From: Peptostreptococcaceae bacterium oral taxon 113 str. W5053
Lineage (GTDB): Bacteria; Bacillota; Clostridia; Tissierellales; Peptoniphilaceae
Assembly (NCBI GenBank): GCA_000467935.1
Contig: KI259812.1
Span: 49,224 to 113,223 of the forward strand
Length of the DNA stretch: 64,000 bases
Reading direction: 5' to 3'
A program made the translations under genes and the position numbers. This document shows positions 47,219 through 55,472 of this stretch, one piece after another. The first letter of the stretch is position 1. The number at the start of each line of letters is the position of its first letter. The notes beneath the pieces were generated by a model, which had not been told where the DNA came from, did no database searches, and was given only the letters and a program-made list of their open reading frames with translations.

Positions 47219-48232
47219 ATGAAGAAAAAAATTATGTTGTTGGCGTTCGTAGCGACATTGCTATTAACTTCTTGTAGCGGAAAGGGAAGTACTGCGTCAA
47301 CTTCTGAACAAGTGACAGGAGAACAGGTAACGGGAGAACAGGCAACGGGAGAACAAAACCAACAGCTTCCGGAGAACATGAGTTATGCAAAACTTCCGGA
47401 AGATGTGGCTATACGTGTTGACGGCGAAGATATAAAAAAAGCGGATGTGGACTTTTTTTATAATATCGTCAGAAAACAGGCTATAGCAGACTCAGGGGGA
47501 GAAGAGGCTTTAAAGAAGATCGGACCTACCGGGGTATCCTTGGAAGATTATATTAAACAAATGGCCAATGAAAGAATGATTATGTTCCATTTGATGAAGA
47601 AAGAAAATCCTTCTTTAACCGTTAAGGATGAAGATGTGGACAAAAAGTTAAAAGAAATCGAAAAGGATGAAGGAAAGGATAAATTGGAAAAGGATCTCAA
47701 AGAAGCAGGCATCAGTTTAGACGAATGTAAATTCCTCATTAAACAAAGCCTGTATGAAGAGGCGTTTTATGCAGATTATTTTAAGAAGAATCCGATTTCC
47801 GAAGAACAGATCAAATCCGTTTTTGTAATGCGTCTTGAAGAGATGCCGACTCATCATGCAAAACATATTTTGGTTGAGACCGAGGAAGAAGCCAAGGCCA
47901 TCTTAAAAGATTTGGAAGCCGGTAAAGATTTTGCAGAAATCGCGAAAGAAAAATCCAAAGATCCGGGAAGTGCAGATCGCGGAGGAGATTTAGGATTTAA
48001 TGCACCTAAACTGTTTGTCCCGGAATTTGCCGACGCATTGAAAAAGTTGGAAGTAGGAAAAATCAGCGATCCTGTGAAGACTCAATTCGGATATCACATT
48101 ATTAAATTGGAGGAGAAAAAAGAGAATTACGAAGACTTTAAAGAACAGATTCAAGCGCAAATGGAAAAAGAAAGTTACAATGCGTATATTTTAGGAATTT
48201 TCAAGAAAGCAAAAATTGAGTTGGCAAAATAA
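47219..48232 (+). CDS. prsA: Peptidyl-prolyl isomerase lipoprotein (PrsA-like foldase)
   Basis: 337 residues from the ATG at 47219 (AAAAAGGAG 8 bases upstream). Lipobox TSC at about residue 18 follows a hydrophobic stretch. A low-complexity linker repeats EQ(V/A)TG three times (15-bp DNA repeats at about 47308-47357). Then come a SurA/PrsA-like helical domain and a parvulin domain at about 210-305: THHAKHILVETEEEAKAIL, then GSADRGGDLGFNAP and FGYHIIKL. The family helps secreted proteins fold on the outer face of the membrane. Located right behind mfd, as in several Clostridia and Bacillus (where mfd neighbours differ). Confidence 0.88.
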   Translation: MKKKIMLLAFVATLLLTSCSGKGSTASTSEQVTGEQVTGEQATGEQNQQLPENMSYAKLPEDVAIRVDGEDIKKADVDFFYNIVRKQAIADSGGEEALKKIGPTGVSLEDYIKQMANERMIMFHLMKKENPSLTVKDEDVDKKLKEIEKDEGKDKLEKDLKEAGISLDECKFLIKQSLYEEAFYADYFKKNPISEEQIKSVFVMRLEEMPTHHAKHILVETEEEAKAILKDLEAGKDFAEIAKEKSKDPGSADRGGDLGFNAPKLFVPEFADALKKLEVGKISDPVKTQFGYHIIKLEEKKENYEDFKEQIQAQMEKESYNAYILGIFKKAKIELAK

Positions 48233-48257
48233 AATCCGTATTTTTTGATGAAAACAC

Positions 48258-48286
48258 TTGAAAAATAGACATTTTCCTATTATAAT
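48258..48286 (+). promoter_or_regulatory. Promoter of the HU gene
   Basis: TTGAAA, 17-base spacer, TATAAT; near-consensus. About 75 bases of leader follow before the start codon. Confidence 0.75.
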
Positions 48287-48361
48287 AAAAGGGAACACAA
48301 AAGAAATCCTAAAAATGTGTATTTTAGGGAGTCTTTAAAAATGTAAGGAGGATTTTTTATC

Positions 48362-48640
48362 ATGAACAAAGCAGAATTACTTGCAAGTATGGCAGAAAAA
48401 AGCGAATTAAGCAAAAAAGATGTTGAAAAGGCTTTAAACGCTTTCTTAGAAACAGTAGAAGAAGCATTAGTTAAAGGAGAAAAGGTTCAATTAGTGCGTT
48501 TCGGTACATTTGAAACTCGCAGCAGAAAAGCTCGTGAGGGGAGAAACCCAAGAGATCCGCAACAAGTGATTGAGATTCCGGCATCCAAAGCTCCGGTATT
48601 CAAAGCCGGTAAATCTTTAAAAGAAGCTGTTAACAAATAA
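48362..48640 (+). CDS. hup: DNA-binding protein HU
   Basis: 92 residues, the exact size of HU. MNKAELLASMAEKSELSKKDV at the start forms the helical dimer body (mentally split: MNKAELLAS then MAEKSELSKKDV); VQLVRFGTFETRSRKAREGRNPRDPQ is the beta-arm entry with the DNA-intercalating proline region, and IPASKAPVFKAGKSLKEAVN ends the protein as usual. It bends and compacts the chromosome. TAAGGAGG precedes the ATG by 10 bases. It has its own strong promoter and terminator, and codon choice is typical of a highly expressed gene. Confidence 0.95.
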   Translation: MNKAELLASMAEKSELSKKDVEKALNAFLETVEEALVKGEKVQLVRFGTFETRSRKAREGRNPRDPQQVIEIPASKAPVFKAGKSLKEAVNK

Positions 48641-48650
48641 GAAGTTATTA

Positions 48651-48678
48651 AATAGAGCCGAAAGGCTCTATTTTTTTA
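48651..48678 (+). terminator. Intrinsic terminator of hup
   Basis: AATAGAGCC-GAAA-GGCTCTATT, a 9-bp perfect stem with a stable GAAA-type tetraloop, followed by TTTTT. The S4-protein gene starts 12 bases later. Confidence 0.88.
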
Positions 48679-48689
48679 GGTGGTGAACA

Positions 48690-48929
48690 ATGAGATTAGA
48701 TAAGTTTTTAAAAAATGCAAGATTAATTAAACGTAGAACCATTGCAAAAGAGGCCTGCGAAAGCGGAAATATTTTTTTAAACGATAAACAGGCCAAAGCC
48801 GGTGCCGAAGTCAAAGAGGGTGACACGATAAGAATTGTTTTCGGGCAACGAGAACTTCGAGGGGAGATTATGGAAATTATCGAAAACCCGAGAAAAGAAG
48901 ACGCAGATAGAATGTTTCGACCGGATTAG
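48690..48929 (+). CDS. rqcP: S4-domain RNA-binding protein (RqcP/YabO)
   Basis: 79 residues. MRLDKFLKNARLIKRRTIAK is the S4 alpha-L RNA-binding start, with EACESGNIFLNDKQAKAG and then VKEGDTIRIVFGQRE completing the fold. In Bacillus YabO/RqcP binds stalled 50S subunits and helps RqcH add alanine tails to nascent chains. Position next to hup and divIC agrees with the Bacillus mfd-yabO-divIC neighbourhood. TTAGGTGGTGAACA precedes the ATG. The yabP and yabQ sporulation genes that usually follow are missing. Confidence 0.88.
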   Translation: MRLDKFLKNARLIKRRTIAKEACESGNIFLNDKQAKAGAEVKEGDTIRIVFGQRELRGEIMEIIENPRKEDADRMFRPD

Positions 48930-48930
48930 C

Positions 48931-48959
48931 TTGAAATTATAAGGAATTTTGCCTATAAT
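48931..48959 (+). promoter_or_regulatory. Promoter of divIC
   Basis: TTGAAA, 17-base spacer, TATAAT; near-consensus. It begins two bases after the rqcP stop and ends 25 bases before the divIC ATG. Confidence 0.75.
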
Positions 48960-48984
48960 TAGAGCATAAAAGAGAGGGACTGCT

Positions 48985-49440
48985 ATGCAAAGACAAAATT
49001 CAAGATCAAGAAAAAAACAGTCGCCTCCGAAGAAAAGAGGATCGAGGACGGTTCAGCAGGAAAACAGTTCGAAAAGACCCCTGACTTTGGAGGAGCGAGA
49101 ACATCGTAGGAAAATGATGACCGGGAAGAGATCGAAACGAAGAAAACGCAATGTACTTCCGGTTGTAGTTCTTTTAATGCTTGCCATTTATTTGGTGTAT
49201 AGCTATATCAATCAATCTTTCCGCTTATCCAAATTAAGGCAGGAGAAGGAACATTTGGAGATGCAAAAAGTAGTTCTTCAAAAAGAAATCGAAACTTTAA
49301 AATTGGATTATGCCAACAAAGACAGTCTGGATTTCGTCGAAAAAATCGCCCGTGAAAAACTGGGAATGATTAAGTCCAATGAACAGATTTATATTGATAT
49401 CAATCACAGTCCCAACAAGCCGGAAGGGGCAACGCCTTAA
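48985..49440 (+). CDS. divIC: Septum formation initiator (DivIC/FtsL family)
   Basis: 151 residues. A very basic cytoplasmic N-terminus (about 60 residues, many Arg/Lys/Ser) precedes one membrane helix (VLPVVVLLMLAIYLVYSYI, about 55-73). The exterior part is a coiled coil (LSKLRQEKEHLEMQKVVLQK then EIETLK) and ends with the family box DFVEKIAREKLGMIKSNEQIY. It joins FtsL/DivIB in the divisome and helps activate septal wall synthesis. AGAGAGGGA precedes the ATG. A perfect 10-bp hairpin follows the gene. Confidence 0.88.
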   Translation: MQRQNSRSRKKQSPPKKRGSRTVQQENSSKRPLTLEEREHRRKMMTGKRSKRRKRNVLPVVVLLMLAIYLVYSYINQSFRLSKLRQEKEHLEMQKVVLQKEIETLKLDYANKDSLDFVEKIAREKLGMIKSNEQIYIDINHSPNKPEGATP

Positions 49441-49447
49441 GAGGATG

Positions 49448-49470
49448 GAGAGAAGAATTTTTCTTCTCTC
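49448..49470 (+). terminator. Hairpin terminator after divIC
   Basis: GAGAGAAGAA-TTT-TTCTTCTCTC perfect stem, followed by TATATTTTAT (weak T-run). Confidence 0.65.
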
Positions 49471-49499
49471 TATATTTTATGGAAATAAAGCCGTTTCTC

Positions 49500-49528
49500 T
49501 TGCTTCCTTAACAGAAATCGTTTATACT
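49500..49528 (+). promoter_or_regulatory. Promoter of the S1-domain gene
   Basis: TTGCTT, 17-base spacer, TATACT; 37 bases before the start codon. Confidence 0.6.
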
Positions 49529-49564
49529 ATATTCAATTAGAAATCAGGAGGGAGTATTGTTTTT

Positions 49565-49978
49565 ATGCCATTTCAAGTGGGAGATATTATCATCGGTCAC
49601 ATTAGCGGGATTACAAAATTTGGAGCATTTGTGTCTTTGGAAGAAGGAAAAAACGGATTAATACATATCAGTGAAATTTCAAAAAATTATGTGGAAAAAG
49701 TGGAGGATTATGTTAAAAAGGGAGATGAAGTCAAGGTCAAAGTGCTTACCATCGGGAATGATGGAAAAATCAGTCTTTCTCTTCGCCAAGCTCAAGTGCC
49801 GAAAACGGAAACTCTCAAAGCAAAGCAACATCTTCCTGTAGAAAAAATGGAATGGATGCAAAAAAAAGAAGTCAAGTCTTCCTTTGAGGATAAATTGGAA
49901 AAGTTTTTAAAAGAAAGCAATGAACGTTATGACCAAATCCGATCTCGAGAGGGAAAGAAAACAGGTCATCGCTATTAA
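49565..49978 (+). CDS. yabR: S1-domain RNA-binding protein (YabR/GSP13 type)
   Basis: 137 residues. One S1 domain at about residues 3-75: FQVGDIIIGHISGITKFGAF, then LEEGKNGLIHISEISKNYVE and GDEVKVKVLTIGNDGKISLS, followed by a charged helical tail (LEKFLKESNERYDQI). YabR-like proteins bind ribosomes and RNA; the location downstream of divIC is as in Bacillus. AGGAGGGAGT precedes the ATG at 49565. A terminator begins 5 bases after the stop. Confidence 0.88.
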   Translation: MPFQVGDIIIGHISGITKFGAFVSLEEGKNGLIHISEISKNYVEKVEDYVKKGDEVKVKVLTIGNDGKISLSLRQAQVPKTETLKAKQHLPVEKMEWMQKKEVKSSFEDKLEKFLKESNERYDQIRSREGKKTGHRY

Positions 49979-49982
49979 AAAG

Positions 49983-50010
49983 AAACCGGATGCACCGGTT
50001 TTTCTTTTTT
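49983..50010 (+). terminator. Intrinsic terminator between the S1 gene and tilS
   Basis: AAACCGG-ATGCA-CCGGTTT with a long T-rich tail (TTTTCTTTTTTT). It lies only 15 bases before the tilS ATG, so tilS must either be expressed by read-through or depend on reduced termination. Confidence 0.8.
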
Positions 50011-50024
50011 TGGAAGGAGCAAAT

Positions 50025-51365
50025 ATGGAAAAGAGATTTTTAGAAAAATTAAAACACTGGAATATCTCGGAAAAGGATCATATTTATTTAGGGGCTTCCG
50101 GTGGCGGAGATTCACAAGCCTTATTGCTTTTGCTTTTATCCGCCCAAAAAGAAATTCCATTTCAATTAAGCCTTTTGCATGTTCATCACGGTTTACGGAA
50201 TACGGCGGATCGAGACGAAGCGTTTGTATGTGCCTTTGCAGAAAAACATCATCTCTCCCTTCGAATTTTTCATGGGGATGTGGCAAATTTGGCGAAAGAA
50301 GAAGGACTATCCATTGAAGAAGCCGCCAGAGATTTTCGATGTGCGCTTTTTCTGGAAGTTTTGGAAGAAAATGAAAGGAATAAAGTTTTTTTGGCTCATC
50401 ACAAGCAAGATCAGGCGGAAACGGTGCTTATGCGTATGGTCAGAGGAAGCGGTATCCCGGGATTGACCGGCATGACACCGATTCGGGGACGGTTTTACAG
50501 ACCTCTTTTGGAAACTTCCAAAGAAGAACTTTTGTCCTATTTAAAAGAAAAAGGAGAGAGTTTTTGTTATGACGAAACCAACGATTCGGATTTTGCCCTT
50601 CGAAACAAATTAAGGCATCACATCTTCCCCTATTTGGAAAGTATCAATCCGAAAGTGGTGGAAAATCTTTGTAGATTATCCGTCAACGCCAAAGAAATGT
50701 GGGCGTTGATTCAGGAAATTATGGAAGAGGAGAAAAAGCGGGGCGTTCAGGATATTTTCGGTTGGACTTTTCAAAGACGGCGCTTTTTGGATTTTTCTTC
50801 AGCCAAGGCTCATGCTTTCCTGCACGGTTTACTTCACGAAAAACTTTTTAAGGGCATCAGTAGAGAGCAAATTCTTTTTTGGGAAGAACTCATCCGACGA
50901 GGAGAGGGAGAGAACAGCCATGGGAAAATGCAGCTTTATGTGAATCGAGATTCTTATTTTATCGGTGAAAAATGCGACTATCCCCCTTATGAAGTGTCTC
51001 TTGAAAAAAAGAATGTGGAGATTCCCTTTTCATCATTGATTTTATGGGTAAAATCATCTAATATAGAAGAGATGAGGTCTTTTCCGCCGAACGAACACAG
51101 AATTTATGCGGATAAAGATAAATTGGAAAAGTTCACGCTCAGAAACCGCAGAAAGGGAGATGTTTTTTCGCCTTTCGGATTTTCCGGAACGAAAAAGCTG
51201 AAGGATTTTTTTATCGATGAAAAAATTCCCTACTGGAAGCGGGATGCCATACCCCTTCTATGTTCGGGAAAAGAGATTTTGTGGATACCCGGATATCGTC
51301 GTTCGGATAAGGCATTGGTTGATGAGGAAACAAAAGAAATTGTTTGTGTAGAAGAAAGAAGGTAA
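50025..51365 (+). CDS. tilS: tRNA(Ile)-lysidine synthetase
   Basis: 446 residues from the ATG at 50025 with TGGAAGGAG before it. The N-type ATP pyrophosphatase loop is GASGGGDSQALLLLLL (SGGxDS), then LHVHHGLRNTADRDE, and AHHKQDQAETVLMRMVRGSG is the second conserved block. The C-terminal domain with RNRRKGDVFSPFGFSGTKKL and DEKIPYWKRDAIPLL is typical. It attaches lysine to C34 of tRNA-Ile(CAU) so that it reads AUA; essential. hpt follows after 6 bases, as in the tilS-hpt-ftsH order of Firmicutes. A terminator lies directly upstream. Confidence 0.93.
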   Translation: MEKRFLEKLKHWNISEKDHIYLGASGGGDSQALLLLLLSAQKEIPFQLSLLHVHHGLRNTADRDEAFVCAFAEKHHLSLRIFHGDVANLAKEEGLSIEEAARDFRCALFLEVLEENERNKVFLAHHKQDQAETVLMRMVRGSGIPGLTGMTPIRGRFYRPLLETSKEELLSYLKEKGESFCYDETNDSDFALRNKLRHHIFPYLESINPKVVENLCRLSVNAKEMWALIQEIMEEEKKRGVQDIFGWTFQRRRFLDFSSAKAHAFLHGLLHEKLFKGISREQILFWEELIRRGEGENSHGKMQLYVNRDSYFIGEKCDYPPYEVSLEKKNVEIPFSSLILWVKSSNIEEMRSFPPNEHRIYADKDKLEKFTLRNRRKGDVFSPFGFSGTKKLKDFFIDEKIPYWKRDAIPLLCSGKEILWIPGYRRSDKALVDEETKEIVCVEERR

Positions 51366-51371
51366 AAGGAA

Positions 51372-51920
51372 ATGGAAAATTGGGCAGAACATTTAGAATG
51401 TACCTTAATCGATGAGGAAAGTCTGCAAAAGCGGATACATGAGCTTGGGGAAGAGATTACACGAGATTATGAGGGTAAAGACTTGGTATTAATCGGTATT
51501 CTTAAAGGAAGTATTATGTTCTTGTCGGATCTTTGCAAGGAAATCCCTTTGTCATTGGCGATGGATTTTATGAGTGTGTCCAGCTATGGCAATCGCAGTG
51601 AATCCAGCGGAGTCGTGAGAATTTTGAAAGACTTGGATCAAAACATTGAAAATAAAGATGTATTGATTGTAGAAGATATTATCGACAGCGGACTGACTTT
51701 AAGCTATTTAAGGGACAATCTAAGTCATCGGGGGCCAAGGTCCATTCAAATCTGTACACTTTTGGACAAACCGGATCGTCGGGTGGCCAAAGATATCCAC
51801 GTAAATTACTGCGGTTTTATTATCCCGGACAAATTTGTGGTGGGATACGGCTTGGACTTTTCGGAAAAATATAGAAATATTCCCTTTATCGGAGCATTGA
51901 AAAGAGAGCTTTACGAATAA
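51372..51920 (+). CDS. hpt: Hypoxanthine phosphoribosyltransferase
   Basis: 182 residues. Salvages hypoxanthine/guanine with PRPP to IMP/GMP. LVLIGILKGSIMFLSDL is the pyrophosphate loop region, VLIVEDIIDSGLTLSYL the PRPP-binding loop (DDxxDTG variant EDIIDSG), and FVVGYGLDFSEKYRN the base-binding end. AAAAGGAA precedes the ATG. It sits between tilS and ftsH; ftsH has its own promoter after the hpt stop. Confidence 0.94.
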   Translation: MENWAEHLECTLIDEESLQKRIHELGEEITRDYEGKDLVLIGILKGSIMFLSDLCKEIPLSLAMDFMSVSSYGNRSESSGVVRILKDLDQNIENKDVLIVEDIIDSGLTLSYLRDNLSHRGPRSIQICTLLDKPDRRVAKDIHVNYCGFIIPDKFVVGYGLDFSEKYRNIPFIGALKRELYE

Positions 51921-51927
51921 AATAAGA

Positions 51928-51956
51928 TTGAAGGAAGAATTCTTCAATGGTATAAT
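51928..51956 (+). promoter_or_regulatory. Promoter of ftsH
   Basis: TTGAAG, 17-base spacer, TATAAT, 33 bases before the ftsH start. No CIRCE or CtsR-type operator was seen in the short leader. Confidence 0.75.
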
Positions 51957-51989
51957 AGAATTTATCGTTTAGAAAGGAGGAAATAGATT

Positions 51990-53948
51990 TTGAAAAGACT
52001 TTTACGCGGTTCCTATTTCTATATCATTTTATTGGTACTCCTGATTGCCTTTGTCGTGTATCAAGGTCGTAATATTCCCAAAGTGGAAGAAAAACGTCTG
52101 GATCAGTTTGTGGCAGATATCCAAGAAAGAAAAATAGAAAAATTAACTCTACGCGGTCCCTATGTGGATGGCGTATTAAAAGGAAGTAAAACAGAATTTA
52201 GCGTATATCTTCCGGAAGAAATGCGTGTGACTTTTTATCCGGATTATTTAAAAGAACTGGTTGAAAACAAAGAGATAAAACTGGGGGCGGAACCGCCGCC
52301 ACAACGTCCTTGGTATATGGATATTATTCCTTATCTTATCACCTTTGTTCTGCTCGGAGGGATATGGTTTGTCTTTATGAATCGTTCTCAAGGAGGCAAT
52401 GCGGGGGTAATGAATTTCGGAAAATCCAAAGCTCGTTTGAATCGTGAAGACGGCCCTAGAATTACTTTTAACGACGTGGCGGGGTTAAAGGAAGAAAAAG
52501 AAGAACTTTATGAAATCGTCGATTTCTTAAAGAATCCGAAAAAATATATTGCCTTGGGAGCCAGAATTCCCAAAGGGGTATTGATGGTCGGCCCTCCGGG
52601 AACCGGAAAGACCTACTTGACCAAAGCCGTAGCGGGAGAAGCGGATGTACCCTTCTTCAGCATCAGCGGTTCCGACTTTGTGGAAATGTTTGTCGGCGTG
52701 GGCGCATCCCGCGTCAGAGATTTGTTCCAACAGGCAAAACGTAATTCGCCCTGTATTGTATTTATCGATGAAATTGATGCTGTCGGACGACGCAGAGGTG
52801 CAGGCCTTGGCGGCGGACACGACGAAAGGGAACAAACGTTGAACCAATTATTGGTTGAAATGGACGGTTTCGGCACCAATGAAGGCATTATCATCATTGC
52901 AGCCACCAACCGCCCGGATATTTTGGATCCGGCAATTTTAAGACCGGGACGTTTTGACCGTCAAGTCTTCGTAGGACTTCCCGACTTAAAAGCTCGTGAA
53001 GAAATTTTAGGGGTACACGTACGCAATAAAAAGTTGGCAGCCGATGTGAGCTTGGCAGCCATTGCCAAACGAACCACCGGGTTTACACCGGCAGACTTGG
53101 AAAATTTAACCAATGAAGCGGCTCTGTTGGCGGCAAGACAAAATCAAACGGCGATAACGGCGGAAATTTTCGAAGAAGCGGCAATCAAAGTGGTTGCCGG
53201 ACCGGAAAAGAAGAGTCGAGTGGTCATCGAAAAAGAACGCGTGCTTACGGCTTATCATGAATCCGGTCATGCAGTAACCTCAACTTTACTTCCGGACATG
53301 GATCCGGTACACATGATTACCATTGTACCTAGAGGACGCGCCGGCGGATTTACCGCCTATATTCCGGAAGAAGACCGAAGTTATATGACCAAAACGGAAA
53401 TGGAAAACGAATTAATATCCTTATTGGGAGGGCGTGCGGCGGAAGCGGTTATGTTGGACGATATTTCCACCGGAGCATCCAATGATATTGAAAGAGCCAC
53501 CCAGCTTGCCCGCAGTATGGTTACCAAATACGGCATGAGTGAACGCTTGGGCACTTTGACGTACGGCTCCGATGAAGGAGAAGTTTTCTTAGGAAAAGAA
53601 CTGGGGCATACGCGCACCTATAGCGAAGAAGTGGCGGGTCTGATTGACGAAGAAATCAAAAAGATTGTGGATCATGCCTATGACACGGCGATTAAACTTC
53701 TAAGTGACCATAAACAAATTCTTCACGGCTTGGCGAAAGCTCTGCTTGAAAAGGAAACCTTAAGAGAAGAAGAATACACGGCGCTTTTCCACGAACTCAA
53801 AGGAAAAACCGATGTGGAACCTCCTGTGGAATATTTCCGTGCAGTGAAAAAAAGCGGCGGCGTCAATGCTTATGAAGCCATCCAACAAGCCAAAGAGGCA
53901 CAAATTTCATCGGAAAGAAGGGAAGACTTCAGAAGTACGGCAGAATAA
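51990..53948 (+). CDS. ftsH: ATP-dependent zinc metalloprotease FtsH
   Basis: 652 residues. Membrane-bound hexameric AAA+ protease that degrades damaged membrane proteins and some regulators. Two helices (about 7-23 and 108-128) flank a short exterior domain. The ATPase has Walker [34 protein letters not shown] (Walker B) and the [14 protein letters not shown]; the protease site is HESGHAV with a downstream acidic ligand in [12 protein letters not shown]. The start is TTG at 51990, preceded by AGAAAGGAGGAAA, and the protein begins like other FtsH ([15 protein letters not shown]). A strong terminator follows. Confidence 0.95.
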   Translation: MKRLLRGSYFYIILLVLLIAFVVYQGRNIPKVEEKRLDQFVADIQERKIEKLTLRGPYVDGVLKGSKTEFSVYLPEEMRVTFYPDYLKELVENKEIKLGAEPPPQRPWYMDIIPYLITFVLLGGIWFVFMNRSQGGNAGVMNFGKSKARLNREDGPRITFNDVAGLKEEKEELYEIVDFLKNPKKYIALGARIPKGVLMVGPPGTGKTYLTKAVAGEADVPFFSISGSDFVEMFVGVGASRVRDLFQQAKRNSPCIVFIDEIDAVGRRRGAGLGGGHDEREQTLNQLLVEMDGFGTNEGIIIIAATNRPDILDPAILRPGRFDRQVFVGLPDLKAREEILGVHVRNKKLAADVSLAAIAKRTTGFTPADLENLTNEAALLAARQNQTAITAEIFEEAAIKVVAGPEKKSRVVIEKERVLTAYHESGHAVTSTLLPDMDPVHMITIVPRGRAGGFTAYIPEEDRSYMTKTEMENELISLLGGRAAEAVMLDDISTGASNDIERATQLARSMVTKYGMSERLGTLTYGSDEGEVFLGKELGHTRTYSEEVAGLIDEEIKKIVDHAYDTAIKLLSDHKQILHGLAKALLEKETLREEEYTALFHELKGKTDVEPPVEYFRAVKKSGGVNAYEAIQQAKEAQISSERREDFRSTAE

Positions 53949-53960
53949 GAAACCGAACAA

Positions 53961-53997
53961 ACTAAGATTCTTGATCGACGGGAATCTTAGTTTTTTT
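53961..53997 (+). terminator. Intrinsic terminator of ftsH
   Basis: ACTAAGATTC and GAATCTTAGT form a perfect 10-bp stem, followed by TTTTTTT. Confidence 0.88.
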
Positions 53998-54168
53998 GTG
54001 GAGAAAAGAAAAGAGACCGGATGAAAAAACCATCCAAGAATATCCGAGGGGATTTTCAACCGTTGTTTTACCAACAAGAGAAGGGAGTCGTAAGAAAAAT
54101 GCTCTCGAAGATTGATGTGGAGTAAAGAGATACATAGAGCAAGTTTTTTTATACAAAAGGACAATTTA

Positions 54169-54206
54169 AAAACCATTTTATCCTTTGGTCTCAATAAAAT
54201 GGTTTT
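54169..54206 (-). terminator. Intrinsic terminator of the pncB-SDR-GNAT operon
   Basis: Read on the minus strand, AAAACCATTTTAT and ATAAAATGGTTTT form a 13-bp stem with a 12-base loop, followed by T-rich sequence. It starts 14 bases after the stop of the last gene of the operon. The stretch 53998-54168 holds nothing I can name. Confidence 0.8.
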
Positions 54207-54219
54207 GTATGAACAGATT

Positions 54220-54702
54220 TTATCCGCTGACGGCGATTTTGCCCGGAGGTAGATTTTCCGTCAATGTTTTGATTAGAATTTGATTTTCCGGGATGCCGTC
54301 CAAGGATTGAATGGGAAAATTGTCCAAGGTTTGATAGCCTCGTTTCAGATAGAAAGTGTTTCGGATGGTGAAGAGGGCTTTTGTGTCGGTATTTTGGATT
54401 GCTCTTTCTCCAAGGCTTAAGAGTTCGGTGCCGATTCCCTGTTTTCTGTATGCTTCTCCCACATAGAGAAGGTGAATTTTCATGCAGGGGATCAGGGCAT
54501 TTTCTCCGATAAAGGGAACGGTAGAGATAAGAAGCCCTCCTCGAATCCGATGGTCGTCGACTTCATAGAATTCCATTTCCGGACGATAGGTGCAGGTTTT
54601 GCGAAGATGGTTTAATTTGTTCAAAAGTTCCTGTGGGAGTTTTTCCGCTTCAAAGAAGTTTCGGATTTGTTCCGAGAGTTTGGGCGTATAGTGTATAATC
54701 AT
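54220..54702 (-). CDS. GNAT-family N-acetyltransferase
   Basis: 160 residues. The acetyl-CoA motif A is LLYVGEAYRKQGIGTELLSL (R-K-Q-G-I-G loop), with ALFTIRNTFYLKRGYQTLD as the C-terminal strand and fYlkrGy motif. The N-terminal part contains a positively charged helix (LNHLRKTCTYRPEM). The substrate is unknown. It overlaps the SDR gene by four bases (ATGA) and so is translated with it; last gene of the operon begun by pncB. Confidence 0.82.
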   Translation of the reverse strand: MIIHYTPKLSEQIRNFFEAEKLPQELLNKLNHLRKTCTYRPEMEFYEVDDHRIRGGLLISTVPFIGENALIPCMKIHLLYVGEAYRKQGIGTELLSLGERAIQNTDTKALFTIRNTFYLKRGYQTLDNFPIQSLDGIPENQILIKTLTENLPPGKIAVSG

Positions 54703-55472
54703 ACTTTCGACCTTAAGAATTTTTCTTCCATACGAAGTACGAAACCGTGGGGAAGCAGGCGGGAGATAAGATAGATGGTTTTCGCCGTGTAGTGGGAGAT
54801 GGAGATATCTTTTCCCCGTTTCGCCCGCTTAATGGCGGTGGCAACAACTTTTTCTTTGGGCTCCATGCCTATTTTTTTGATGAGATTGACTTCTTTTTCA
54901 ACACCTGCACGTTGGAAAAATTCGGTTTCCACCGGATTTGGACAGATGGCGACGACTTGGATGCCGTAGCGCTTGAGTTCTTGGTTTAAAGCTCTGGAGA
55001 AGCTTAGAACAAAGGCTTTGCCGGCGGCATAGACGGCAAAATAGGGTTGGGGCAAAAAGGCGGCTACACTGGCGAATTGATAGATGACGCTGCCCCTGAC
55101 CAAATAGGGAAGGGAGAGTTTGGTGATGGCGAGTAACGCACGGCAGTTTAGGTCTACCATACCCAGTGCATCTTTTTCGCTGATATCTTTAAAATCGCCG
55201 ATTTTTCCATAGCCTGCCGCATTGACCAGGGTGATGATTCGCACATCTTCCAGGGCAAGGGCTTGTTTAATTTCTTGAAAGGATTCCGTTTGTGTCAAAT
55301 CCAATCCGAAGGCGCGTCCTCGAAGACCTTCCTGTCGGAGGAGAGCTTCCATTTTTTCTTTGCGTCGGGCAATAAGCCAAAATTCTTCATCGTTCACGCT
55401 GCCTTTCAGCTGGCGTACAAATTCCATACCCATGCCGGAAGAGGCGCCGGTGATCAGGTGAATCTTTTTCAT
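54699..55472 (-). CDS. Short-chain dehydrogenase/reductase
   Basis: 257 residues of the classical SDR type: cofactor loop LITGASSGMGMEF (TGxxxGxG), NAAGYG (NNAG variant), catalytic Ser in FASVAAF and YxxxK as YAAGKAF, then NPVETEF. The ARRKEK after strand 2 suggests NADP preference. The substrate is unknown; the nearest resemblances are DltE/YqjQ-like short-chain enzymes. GGAGGACAAG precedes the ATG. Overlaps pncB by four bases and the GNAT gene by four, a tightly coupled operon. Confidence 0.85.
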   Translation of the reverse strand: MKKIHLITGASSGMGMEFVRQLKGSVNDEEFWLIARRKEKMEALLRQEGLRGRAFGLDLTQTESFQEIKQALALEDVRIITLVNAAGYGKIGDFKDISEKDALGMVDLNCRALLAITKLSLPYLVRGSVIYQFASVAAFLPQPYFAVYAAGKAFVLSFSRALNQELKRYGIQVVAICPNPVETEFFQRAGVEKEVNLIKKIGMEPKEKVVATAIKRAKRGKDISISHYTAKTIYLISRLLPHGFVLRMEEKFLRSKV

